Assembly (NCBI GenBank): GCA_019454045.1
Contig: SKCR01041523.1
Location: forward strand, 62,001-126,000
Source: Zanthoxylum bungeanum
Lineage: Eukaryota > Streptophyta > Magnoliopsida > Sapindales > Rutaceae
DNA: 64,000 bases
Reading direction: 5' to 3'
The notes under the pieces are model-generated. The model was not told the DNA's origin, ran no database searches, and saw only the letters and a list, made by a program, of their open reading frames with translations. Positions 1 through 9,833 of the stretch are shown piece by piece. Positions within the stretch are counted from its first letter, which is position 1; every line of letters begins with the position of its first letter. The position numbers and the translations under genes were made by a program.

Positions 1-1
1 A

Positions 2-2918
2 ACTGGACTCGGTTACTGGAAAGCCACTGGCAAAGAACGTAATGTAAAGTCAGGTAATACTGTCATTGGTACAAAGAGGACTCTCGTGTTCCATGTTGGT
101 CGTGCGCCAAAAGGAGAAAGGACGGAATGGATTATGCACGAGTATTGCATGGAAGGGGGATCCCAGGTGATTTGAGTTATTTTTACTTGAAGCATTAGTT
201 ATTCTGCTAGCCTGGGGTCCTACTTTTAAGAGTCAAAATCTCTCACTCTCTTTCTTGCTATATAAATGGAATTTATTACTTGAACTGCTATTACCCAAAT
301 ATGTTTAGCTCCCGCAGTCCCGCCTACTGCTTTTTGGTTAATCACGCATCATTATAATTATACTTGTACTGTTAGAATTTTCTGAAAGATATATGGGGAA
401 AATTCTCTCGGTGTTGTATATGCACACTGCAGACCTTGTTTGTAGAATGATTGCCTTCTAATCGTTTACTTTTTACCTCATTAGAAGTCAACAATGCATG
501 ATTGCATTCTCTTATGTAATCTAGGATTAATTCAAATGTTAAGGTCTAGACTTCTAGTTATTGATTTATATTACTCTCCTGTTGATCCTAAAATTCAACA
601 AACAAATATTGGATGCCAAGATTGTCTGCTGGCTTGTCATGTTTTTGGATGCTATTTCTTGAAAGGAAAAATACAATTGGGTTTCTTCTCTTATTCATTG
701 CTATGTCTATCTGCTGTCACATGTTTGAATCAGGGACGAAATACTATTTTCAGTAGATTCTTTACAATTTTATGATCTTGAGTAGCATTTGCTCAACAAG
801 ATTTCTAAGACAATATTAAGCCAGCAATATAGAAGATAGATATTCCAAGGATTTGTCGTCAAATCTCAAAATCCCATGTGGTGATTGAACAGATGGAAAC
901 CGTGATCTTATTCTGTGTATTTCTGCATGCATGCAACCTTAGTAAAATATTTATATCTTACAAGTATGGATGTAAACCCGCATGGAACTTTTCAATAGTA
1001 GAGTGGAGGCATGTGATAAGGTTTCTGTTCATCTGGAGAGCAGGGTTAAGGAATTCTATACCTTATAGACTTAGAATTAGTGATGCTGATTCCGCTGCTC
1101 TTGTTGTCATTTAAATTGGGTTTGGAGTTCCAATAGGTGTGGCAGCTAGCTTGTAATTTACAATACATATTTGGTGTCATAGCTTTTGAGTAGACAGGTA
1201 GTAGAAATTGTCTTCACTGTGTTTGTGCGCTTACAATTTGCCAATAGCTTTATTTAACATTAATTTATTCCTGGTTCATCTAGTTCTCTAGTTCTTTGCG
1301 TTTAATCCAATAATCTAGTTTTATCCAACTAAAATGGATTAAATTGGCTTCCATTGAGGTAACTCCCTGTTCCTTCTAGCTTTTCTCTAGACTGCTATTT
1401 CGCAGATGGTTCTGGTGCTAATTCCTTCTGTTTTACTGTTTCCATCTGCCATTATTAGTGAAGACCGTAGGTTTTACGTATGACATAACTTATTGTGCAC
1501 CACTTACTTCTAGATGGAAAAGTTACTTTGGCATTGATAACTTTTGCATTTCACAAATTACTACACGTCATTGACTGTAAAATTGTGCTGTTGAGCTCAA
1601 GGTCCTATTTACTGAGGATGCTCTTGGAATATCATTTCTTCATAGAAGACTTGACTTGTACTTGGAATGCTGCAGTGTGTTGCTGTTCATATAAGACATA
1701 TTTCCTTAACAAATATCAACTACAATGCATTAATATCATATGGTTTAGCCATTACTTGCTGATTGCTATTCTGCATGAGAAATGAATACCTATGTGTCAC
1801 TCGTTGGACCCACATTAGTTAATTATAAAATGTTGTTAGTAGCAGAAATGATATATTTTCTTCTGGGAGAGTTGATGAAGTTTTTGCTGTTTTATGCTAT
1901 TGTAAATTTCAGGACTCTTTGGTAGTTTGCCGCCTCAGAAAGAATAGTGAGTTTCGTCTCTGAATAATACTTCAAACCGGGATTCTCAAAATAGGAGAGT
2001 GCATAACAGCAACTGTGTGGGGTCATCAGGAGGTACAGGACCAGGCATGTCTGAAGGGGAGGAGAAGTTGTTGAATCCTTTTCAAAGAAGTGTAGTAGCA
2101 GTCACAGTTCTTACTCGATAGAGAAAATGATTCAGCATCTGAAACCGAACAGAAGTTGGTGGCTGATGTTAATCCAACAGAATCTTCCTGCCACCAGAAG
2201 GTTGGTTTACATGATTCTTTTGTATTACACAAATTGTTTGATCCATGACAGGTGAGTGACCCTCTACGCTTTGGATCAAGATTCAGTTTCTGCATAATAT
2301 CATTTATAACATCCATCTTTGTTGAAATACAATTGGTTTGCATGCTGTTTGCTCTTATAACATTTTCTAGTGAGAAGGAATCCCTAATTTGAAGTCACAA
2401 CTTCAACTTGAACATGATAAAAATGTCTTATTCACGATTCTGATACATTTCCCTTAATTTACAGGATTGTCCTGATGAAGAAGACTTGTATGCTGACATA
2501 CTGAACGATGATATAATCAAGCTTGACGATACTTCACTGTCTGCCACACACCGGTGCTCCCATGGGGGCTTGTTAGTCAGCAGGAAACCGCGAGGGTCTC
2601 TCCACAGCAGCAAGAGGAAACGTTATCTTTTCAGGCAGTTCCTATCCAAGGCACAGCTAACCGTCGAATCAAGTTGAGGAAACAAAATTGGGGCTTTCTC
2701 GTTTCAGCGATCCCTCTTCAGAGAAATCTACATATCCAGAATCGAAGGGTTCTTCACCAACGTGTTTTCTGACTAAATTTGCAAGTATGACCATCCATGC
2801 TCGGCTTGTATCTGTAGGTTTTAGTCTCCTGACTTTGCTGGCTCTCTTTGTTTATCTACTTATAGGTTTTTGGCCGGTTAAAAATCTCACACATGCTCCT
2901 TTAAAAAAGGATTTGTAG
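2..2918 (+). pseudogene. NAC transcription factor with C-terminal membrane anchor, 3' part, frame-broken
   Basis: The window opens inside a NAC DNA-binding domain. Bases 2-166 read [18 protein letters not shown] and run on to a WIMHEYCM motif, the end of the NAC fold. The exon ends at 166 with a GT donor. The next exon starts at 1913 after a TTTCAG acceptor (DSLVVCRLRKNSEF, the usual continuation) and ends near 2200. The last exon runs from 2465 to a stop at 2916-2918. It encodes an acidic stretch (DCPDEEDLYADIL) and ends with one hydrophobic helix, about 2800-2890 (LLTLLALFVYLLIGFW). This is the layout of membrane-tethered NAC proteins (NTL type), which are released by proteolysis to enter the nucleus (family knowledge). 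I count about three frame breaks in the 1913-2200 exon and two in the last one, so it is called a pseudogene. Most are 1-2 base indels, so an intact gene with assembly errors is possible. The start lies outside the window. Confidence 0.82.
167..1912 (+). other. Large intron of the NAC gene
   Basis: This is the GT...AG interval between the two NAC coding blocks. The codons on both sides join in phase 0. It is AT-rich and I see no second gene, no transposon ends and no long repeat. Short ORFs here have no recognisable product. Confidence 0.75.
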
Positions 2919-2989
2919 CACTAATGTAAATTATTATAAATACATGGTATTTATTTATATTTCTGGTATAAATTTTAATTTGAAGAATT

Positions 2990-3505
2990 AGCAAGCGGAT
3001 ATTGTTTTCATCTTTTCCTTCAGATCCCATAATATATATCCAAATTCTTCATCTCCATAGTCTAGGAATATACATGAAGTTGTCATTGCATCGAGCTTCT
3101 GTCTGAGCTCATTGGATTATGTGCAACGGCTAAACAACAGAATACTCTAAGGTGAGAGTAAGAGAGTTTTTTACCAGACCACATTTTCTCCGGAATTTCA
3201 GAATTCAATGGTAGAGATGGTGATCTATTGATTAGGTAGCAGGTGGTACGAACTACTTCTCCCTAGAATGACTTTGACAGTTTAGCCATACTGATCATAC
3301 TTCTGACTTTCTCCATAATGGTGCGGTTCATTTTTACAGTTACATCATTTATCATGTGGGGGTGTGTGGAATAGTTCTCTCATGTCGAATGTCGTGTCTC
3401 TTGTAGTAGGTATCGAACTCTCTGGAACTGTACTTGCCTCCATCGTATGTGCGGAGGCATTTCAGTTTCTTCCATGTTTCATGTTCTACCATGACGTGGA
3501 ACATC
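2990..3505 (-). pseudogene. Copia integrase core fragment
   Basis: The - strand translation starts with FHVMVEHETWKKLKCLRTYD and continues with GGKYSSREF and RHDIRHERTIPHTP. After two stops and a shift come RTIMEKVRSMISMAKLSKSF, TTCYLINRSP and CIFLDYGDEEFGYILWD. These are the blocks around the second Asp and the Glu of the DDE core and the copia GYxxxxFGYxxWD end of the domain. Stop codons interrupt the catalytic region (PHTP followed by two stops; SKSF followed by a stop). The first Asp block is missing because of the upstream deletion. Integrase joins cDNA to host DNA in intact elements; this copy cannot. Confidence 0.8.
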
Positions 3506-3539
3506 TTTAATTGCTACATCTCCCTGGACAACAACTAGT

Positions 3540-4373
3540 GTTTTTCCTTCATTATTCTTGGGCTGATGATTGCCTTGGTCCTGCTCTCGTTGTAGTTTTC
3601 GGCAATTCTTCTTTAAGTGGTTTTCTATGCCACAATGGTAGCACTTATAGATAGGTTTCCTTCCATCTGAGGATCTACCTCTAGTTGTGCTTCTGCCTCC
3701 CCCTGTTTCTCTTCCTTGATATCTTCCTCGAGTCTCTGTGACGAAGGCTTATGTCTATTTTGAGCCAACATCTTTTCTCCTGGACTCTTCATTCGACAGA
3801 GCATATTTTACCATAGGCACAGTAAGTTTGCCTTATGGAGTCGAATTGTTGGGAGTAACCACTAATGTCTCACAGCTATCACGAAGAGAACTAAGTAGTA
3901 GAAGGGCTTGTACTTCATCTCCCAGCTGCATGTCTACTGCAGACAGCTGATTCACCAGGCTTTGGAACTCATTGGTATGTTTTGTAACAGAAGTTTCACT
4001 CCGTAGCTTCAAATTCACCAATCGCCTCATTAACAAGGCTTTATTCCGAGCTGTCTTGGCCTGGAACATGCCTTCCTATTTTATCCATATTTCGTAAACA
4101 TTTGTATCATGTGCTACGTGGTGGAAGACACTGTGGCTGATCCACTGGCGAATCTGACCCAGAGTTCTGTTGTTGAGTTTATTCCAGTCACTCTATTTGA
4201 CAGAATCTGGTCTCACTCCCACCTCGATCATATCGAACAGATCTTTGTAGTGCAAATAATCTATCATCTGAGACATTCATAGGGAGTAATTGGTTGTTGT
4301 CAGCTAGCGCACCAGAAGAGGAATATTCCATTTTCATTTTAAGTTTACAGTTTAAAATGACAATAAGATACAA
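3540..4373 (-). pseudogene. Copia gag polyprotein with CCHC zinc knuckle
   Basis: The - strand reading opens with an ATG near 4355 (MEYSSSGALADN). It continues through ARNKALLMRRLVNLKLRSET and QLGDEVQALLLLSSLRDSCE, typical of the copia gag (UBN2-type) domain that builds the virus-like particle. A knuckle with C-X2-C-X4-H-X4-C spacing (CYHCGIENHLKKNC) lies at about 3610-3655 and would bind RNA. Frame shifts and stops separate these blocks. Directly after the knuckle the reading runs into integrase, so the protease segment was lost by deletion. Confidence in the family is high; exact ends are approximate. Confidence 0.8.
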
Positions 4374-4379
4374 TCGGGG

Positions 4380-4956
4380 CTGATTTTCGCAAATCAGAGG
4401 TAATTGTTGCGTTCGGAACGGTCGAAAATGGTGGATTAGACACTTCGTTGGTCCAAATCTGACTCAGGGATCGATTTGTAAATTTCTAAAAACCTTTGAG
4501 GTTCAAATATAAATTTCAAAGACTTCAGGGGCTCAGTGAAATTTACCGGGGTTGTTGACGTGTCCGACACGTGGTTGCTGACGTGTCAAAGTGGGATCGG
4601 CTTGCTGACATGGCACTGCCGGGGAGATGACGTGGCAAGTGACAAGGCGCTGACGTGGCGTTGACTGTGCGCTGACATGGTTGCTGACTCGACGCTGACT
4701 GTACCCTGACGTGTGCTGATGTGGTGATGACATGGATGACACGTCGACGTCTTCAACTTGCGCGTGTGGAATTTTTGACAACTTTCTCGAAACACGAATT
4801 TTCCCGGACCTCAGTTCGATCGCCGAAAAATACCACCGTGCTCGTCTCGACGTGAACAAGTTGATGGTATGCTCAAAATTAATTTTTGACAACTTTCTCG
4901 AAACACGAATTTTCCGAACCGAGTTCTTTCTTCGATTTTACGACCCCAATGTATAA
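4380..4956 (-). promoter_or_regulatory. Copia leader with clustered TGACGTG-type motifs and a direct repeat
   Basis: This is untranslated leader between PBS and gag. From about 4550 to 4745 the + strand repeats TGACGTG, TGACATG and GCTGACGTGGC in an irregular array; ACGT cores are the binding core of plant bZIP factors (family knowledge). A 33-34 bp direct repeat (TTTTTGACAACTTTCTCGAA and following) occurs at about 4772-4806 and again at 4884-4917. No coding capacity is recognisable. Confidence 0.5.
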
Positions 4957-4960
4957 CTAA

Positions 4961-4974
4961 AGCTACTGATACCA
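4961..4974 (-). other. Primer-binding site, initiator Met-tRNA
   Basis: The - strand reads TGGTATCAGTAGC. This is the plant iMet-tRNA PBS (TGGTATCAGAGC) with one inserted base, two bases away from the LTR end. It fixes the element's orientation as reverse. Confidence 0.75.
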
Positions 4975-4976
4975 CT

Positions 4977-5325
4977 TGTTGTGATTCTCTGATCACTGAA
5001 GAGTGTTTATGAGGAAAAATCGATTCTATTACTTACAAGAATAGAAATTACTAAGTGTTTAAACTTTATAGAAAAATCTCACTTCTCCACACTCTCTAAG
5101 CTCTCTCTTGAAGCTTAATATTTTTGGGGTGATTTAAGCTCTCAATTCATAGTCAAACACAAGACTCAAATGTCAACAAATGAATAGTGATCAACCTAAA
5201 ATTATCTTGGAATTTTGCACTATTTTCAAAAGTTGTAACACCATTTTCAAGCTCCACTTAAAGTGCATTGGAGGCTAGCAATGGTGGTGCATGAATGGTG
5301 GTGATGAGCTCTGCTAGATATTACA
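4977..5325 (-). repeat. 5' LTR of the copia fragment (about 349 bp)
   Basis: It is bounded by TG...CA on the - strand (TGTAATATC...CACAACA) and sits next to the PBS. No partner LTR was found in the window, so the outer edge is inferred from the TG dinucleotide and the SINE junction. Confidence 0.6.
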
Positions 5326-5457
5326 GGTTTAAGCGGAGTAGGTAAAAATCCTAACTGCCCCATGCTTTTACAAGAAATGCATCATTTGGACTCAAACCCG
5401 GGACATAACAACCAAGTCCTATGTCATTTGTCACCAAGTCACGCCCCTTGGGGGCTC
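5326..5457 (-). mobile_element. tRNA-derived SINE, copy A
   Basis: On the - strand it starts near a CCCAAGGGGCGTGACTTGG-like head, matching a Pol III A-box region. It then has GGTTTGAGTCC, close to the B box GGTTCGANNCC, and ends with a tail shared with copies at 9375, 57763 and 59200 (ACC...CTCCGCTTAAACC). All four copies are in the same orientation. Confidence 0.6.
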
Positions 5458-6142
5458 ATTAATGTAAGTTGCAAGTGGTTAAACTCTTTCTGTTAATCAC
5501 TGAAGTTTCCTTTAACATATGTTCGATATACTTCATTTAGAATAGGAAAATTCATTGTCAAAGGGCCAACGTTCCCATCTGAAATCATTGACAAGTGAAT
5601 TGTTATTTGTGTTTTTGTGGTGATTTGTAACAACATCATACTAATAATAGATAGAATATCTGAGCAAGCTTGGGTATAACAAAAGACCCAGAGCTCAAAA
5701 CTGAGTATGATTTCATACCAGCATGAGCATGAAGTTATTTCTGCAAAATTAAATTTGAAAAAATATTCAAAAAGTCAGGAAAAAAACACTTTGGTTTTAT
5801 AATTTATGCCGAGGAAATAATTGAAACTGATAAACTGTTAGCGGGCTTCAGTTGGATACACTTGCTGTTAAAATTTTTCTTATTCTAATTAATGCTGATA
5901 AAATATGACGACCTATTAACTCGACACCAACGTAACACGAATGAATGAGCATGTGTGGTTAAATTTAATATTTTTATTAAATGGATTGGATTGTGTCAAC
6001 TTGATTAATAATCGTGTCGGGTTTGCGTTTCAAGTTGTTAATTCGCAATCGGTTTGTGACATGATTATATGTAATTGTTTTTTTGTAAAATTATTGTGTA
6101 CGTTCTTATAATCAACACTCAAATTTGGGCATAATTTTTCCT
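5458..6142. other. Intergenic, AT-rich, no gene recognised
   Basis: No ORF with a recognisable product. From about 5900 the sequence has motifs such as AATAATCGTGTCGGGTT. These recur inverted and imperfect around 7440-7520, so this may be the left arm of an old inverted-repeat element into which the hAT element jumped. Confidence 0.4.
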
Positions 6143-6150
6143 ATTTTGTG

Positions 6151-7186
6151 CAGTGTTCTAAAACGCGCTAGGCGCTAGTCGGGCGGCGACCCAGCGCCTA
6201 ACGCCTAGGGCGCCTAGGCGGGGCCTAGGCAATTAGTCGGCAAACAGTTAAAACCTAATATTTTCCAACATCATAAATAATTGAAATCATATAAATTCAA
6301 TCAAAATATAATAAAATATAACATCAAACTCAATCAATAATATGAAACAATTAATTTGATTAGTAATTATAATTAGTAGACTATTATAGATTTATAGTTA
6401 TTAATTAATATGCTCAATTAACAGGTAATTATGAATTAATCAATTTATCACAAAAAACCCTAAATTTTATTTACTTTGTCTTTAATTAAATTTACAATTT
6501 ATTAACAATTTTATTTACTTTGTCTTTAATTAAATTTACAATTTATTAACAATCTTAAGTAACTGGTTATTATGTAATTAATTTTCAACTATTAATAAAA
6601 AAGAAAATCAAAACCAAAATTAAAGTTGAAAAAATAAAAAAAAAGTGAAAACGAAGGCATAGAGGCGAACTGAAGAAAAAATTGCAGAAAAACTGAAACA
6701 CTGAAGAAGAAAAAGGTGAAGAACGAAAATTAAAGTTAAAACAAGAAAAAAAATTCAAAACTTACCTGCTTAGAGGCGAACCGAAGTCTGAAGAAGGCAA
6801 GAAGCAGAAGGAAAATGAAGAAGACACCAGACAAAAAAAACCTCAAACGTGAATTTTTTTAATATAACACTTTCGCTCCAAAACGACACTGTTTTGGAGG
6901 GTTTTGTAACCCTTCAAAACGGCGTCATTTTGGGATATCATAAAACCCCCAAAACGACGTCGTTTTGGAGCGAGAGAGAAGAAAAAAAGCAGCGCCGAGA
7001 CGCGGCCGAGTTGCGGCTGAGTCTCGGCGCCTACGCTGCCGAGTGGTGGCGAAATCGGCGCCTAGGCACCGATTTCACGCCGACCACCCAATCACGCGCC
7101 TACCCCCACCGACTAGGTGGTAATCGCCACGGTTGTCTGCCGACGAACGAAAACGCGCCGCCTAGGCGGCTCGTTTTAGAACACTG
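6151..7186. mobile_element. Non-autonomous hAT-like DNA transposon
   Basis: The two ends are inverted repeats that begin CAGTGTTCTAAAACG. A perfect 8-bp target duplication ATTTTGTG flanks it at 6143-6150 and 7187-7194. Eight-bp duplications and CAGTG-type ends are hallmarks of the hAT superfamily. Both sub-terminal regions are GC-rich, with repeated palindromic GCCTAGGCG-type motifs. The centre is AT-rich and has a palindrome CCAAAACGACGTCGTTTTGG near 6950-6972. No transposase is encoded, so it would depend on an autonomous relative. Confidence 0.85.
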
Positions 7187-7194
7187 ATTTTGTG

Positions 7195-7465
7195 AAGGAT
7201 AAATATTTTTTGTGGTGTTTTATTTGGTTGAATTTTAGGTAAAACTCTTATAGGGTACTATTTTAATGGACTTTGATGGTCTTTATAAAATATAGATTTT
7301 CTATCATTTTAGTAGGGATATATATTGTGTATGTGCAATTTGTGTTAAGCGGGTCAATGGGATATATTTACACTGATTTAATATTAAACGAATTAATCGG
7401 TCACCCATTTATCTTCCGTATCGGATTAGCGCTTTGAATTTTTGACACGATTATTAATTGAGTCG
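7195..7465. other. Intergenic, nothing recognised
   Basis: AT-rich sequence between the hAT element and the duplicated segment. No gene or clear element end. Confidence 0.5.
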
Positions 7466-8319
7466 TGTTTGGGTTATCCTAATTTTTACATTTCTAAAAT
7501 TAACACGATACGGACATGACTCATTGACTCATTTTGTCACCTCTAACTGTAACGTATGCACATGAGACGAGGGAATTTTCTGCTTGTTTTGTCTTAGATT
7601 GCATAAATGTAGGATGCTTGCATTCTTATGCTATCTTCAACCTATCCTTATGGTTTTTATACAATTATATTCATGTGTCACAAATAAGAATCATGTCTAG
7701 TTCTCTTTCCCATCTTCTCTTCCTCATGTCTTTGCCGGTTTGCTCCAATTACAATCCTTGCACAATTCTTAACTTGATGTTTGGTTGAAGTTCGAAATTA
7801 CTTTAAAAAAAAATTAAATTATTATCCGTCCATCTAAAAAGTGTATCAATTTTTCAGATCGCCGCGCTAGTAGTTGGAAATTTAAGTAAAATGACCATTT
7901 TGTTTTGAAGTGTATTCTTTTTTTTCTTTTTGGAAAAATAAAATAAAATTTACCCATACTAAAATTTGTTCTATATGCACTCAAATTTCTTTCAGGAATA
8001 AAAAAACAAAATTAAATTTTTTTTTGGAAATGTTGGGGAAATTATAAGAAAAAATTTGATGTTGTAATACACACAACTTTGATGAAATATTCGCATAGCA
8101 GAACAAAAAAAAAAAAAAAAAAAAAGAAAGATTTTGAAACAAAGTGTTTACAAAGATGAAGCTAAAATGCCTTAAATTTCACAAAGTATTATAGCTTAGG
8201 ATTCTTAATGTAAGTGAATTCTTATTCAAGTATTTTTAAGCTTTTAAGATTCTTCATGCATATTCATATAGAGTATTTAAGGTCAAGTAAATAAAGCCTT
8301 AAATCTTCTTTACCATGTA

Positions 8320-9370
8320 CTGTGTATTGGAACCGGCATATCGATTCCTATATTGACATACCGGTAACTGGGATCACGAAACCCAATTTCTGGAACCAGC
8401 ATACCGATGACCGATCATCAGACCAGTTTCTGGAACCGGCATACCGATGACTGACCAAGAAGAATTAGGAAATCGGTCCATATACGACATATCGGTCCCA
8501 TACCGGTGAAGTTGAATATTTTGCACACGTTCTGGAACCGGGACAATGCATACCGGTGTCCATACTAGTGACCATACCGGTCAATAAAAGTGTTTGAATT
8601 CTCAACGGTCAAATTTTTAGGAGCCGTTTGAAGTGTTAAACCGGCATATTATGTTGTCAGACCGGCATACCAGTCCCCGCACTGGATAATAGATCTTTCT
8701 AGTCTTCAGCCTATAAATTGAAGTTTAAATTTCACTTTTGATAAGAGAACACATACAAAGAAAAATACACCTTTATACATTTTTTCATACTCTTGAAAAG
8801 CTTCAAACATAATAAAAAAAGTGTTTCAAAAATCATCAACATTTTTTATTCGCAAAAATTAAAAATATCATTCTTTCATCTTATATTCATTTTAGTGAGC
8901 TTAGTTTCATTTGGGTATAAAAGCTCACATTCAATCTTTATTGTAATCTTGTGTGAGTTCGTAAATTGTTGTAAAACTCTTTCTATTCAAACACTTGTGA
9001 AAATTTCTTGTGTGAGTTGGTGTATACTCTCAAGGAAAAGTTTATTGTAAAGGTTCATAGGAGTCTTGGAAGAAAGATCTCTGATTGTAAGAAGTTGTTA
9101 AAACTTAGTGGAGCCTTCAAGTGATACTTAAAGAGAGTGGATGTAGACAAACGAATTGGTTGAACCATTATAAAATCGATTTTTCTTTTTTTTTCTCCTT
9201 AATTCATTTATTTTGCAATTCTATTCAAATTATATCTGTTAATTATATTAGTTGGTAAAACTATTATTATATATAGTTTAAAATTACAAAGAATTTGAAT
9301 TTCACATTTATTTTTTAATCACCCAATTCATCCCCCTATTGGGTATAGCGTGTTAAGACTTGTAGGTAAT
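8320..9370 (+). repeat. Probable fossil copia LTR with ACCGGCATACC motif repeats
   Basis: From 8330 to 8690 the motif GGAACCGGCATACCGATGAC recurs in degenerate form. A TATA-like box (CCTATAAATTG) follows near 8711. The next blocks (TGTGTGAGTT; CGAATTGG...CCATTATAAA at about 9154-9172; CCAATTCATCCCCCTATTGG near 9322-9342) resemble the transcribed end of large plant copia LTRs of the SIRE/Maximus type, as far as I remember them. No PBS or coding region follows, so this is at best a solo or truncated LTR. Confidence 0.4.
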
Positions 9371-9374
9371 TTCA

Positions 9375-9526
9375 ACCCGCCGTCAAAAGACCCGACTCGA
9401 GCTTAAGCGGAGCATGTAAAACCCCTGAATACTCTAAGCTCTTATAAAAATCTACTCATAGACTCAAACCCAAGACCTGACAATCAAGTCCTAGACCCTT
9501 TACCACCAAGCTACACCTCTTGGGCA
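9375..9526 (-). mobile_element. tRNA-derived SINE, copy B
   Basis: On the - strand: CCCAAGAGGTGTAGCTTGG, with an A-box-like TAGCTTGGTGG, then GGTTTGAGTCT as B-box-like element about 44 bases later. The tail ends in GACTCGAGC...GGTCTTTTGACGGCGGG. It lies inside the duplicated segment, so it is orthologous to copy C rather than independent. Confidence 0.65.
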
Positions 9527-9833
9527 CAAACAAAACAAAATTTAATAAAGAAGAAATGAGAAAAGGAAAAAAATGGTAGAAAATAAAAAATAAATATTCC
9601 CTTTTCATTTTCTCATTTTTACCCCTCTAATGTCTTCAAGTTTTAAAAGCGACGTGAAAATTTGATAAATTTGTAAACATTTGGTGGATTGCTGATAATT
9701 TAATTTTTTTTAGTAATTTCAAAGTTCGATTAAATATCAATTGATAATTTTCGAACAATTTATTATTGTAATTTGTATGGTTGGTAAACAATTATGTCCC
9801 CAAGAGCATAATTTAGTTCGTTTTCAAATATTT

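Larger units (their letters stand above)
2985..5325 (-). mobile_element. Truncated Ty1/copia retrotransposon, 5' part, internally deleted
   Basis: Read on the - strand, the order is LTR (5325-4977), a PBS for initiator Met-tRNA, a long leader, gag with a zinc knuckle, then integrase. Protease and the integrase N-terminus are missing between gag and the integrase core. Reverse transcriptase, RNase H and the 3' LTR are absent. The fragment stops about 70 bp downstream of the NAC stop codon. The SINE at 5326 abuts the LTR edge directly. Confidence 0.8.

Noticed and set aside
494..1785. Short ORFs inside the NAC intron
   Set aside because: No domain, AT-rich, between consensus splice sites; chance frames.
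5900..7540. An older inverted-repeat element around the hAT insertion (AATAATCGTGTC words on both sides)
   Set aside because: Similarity of the arms is too weak and the ends cannot be set by eye.
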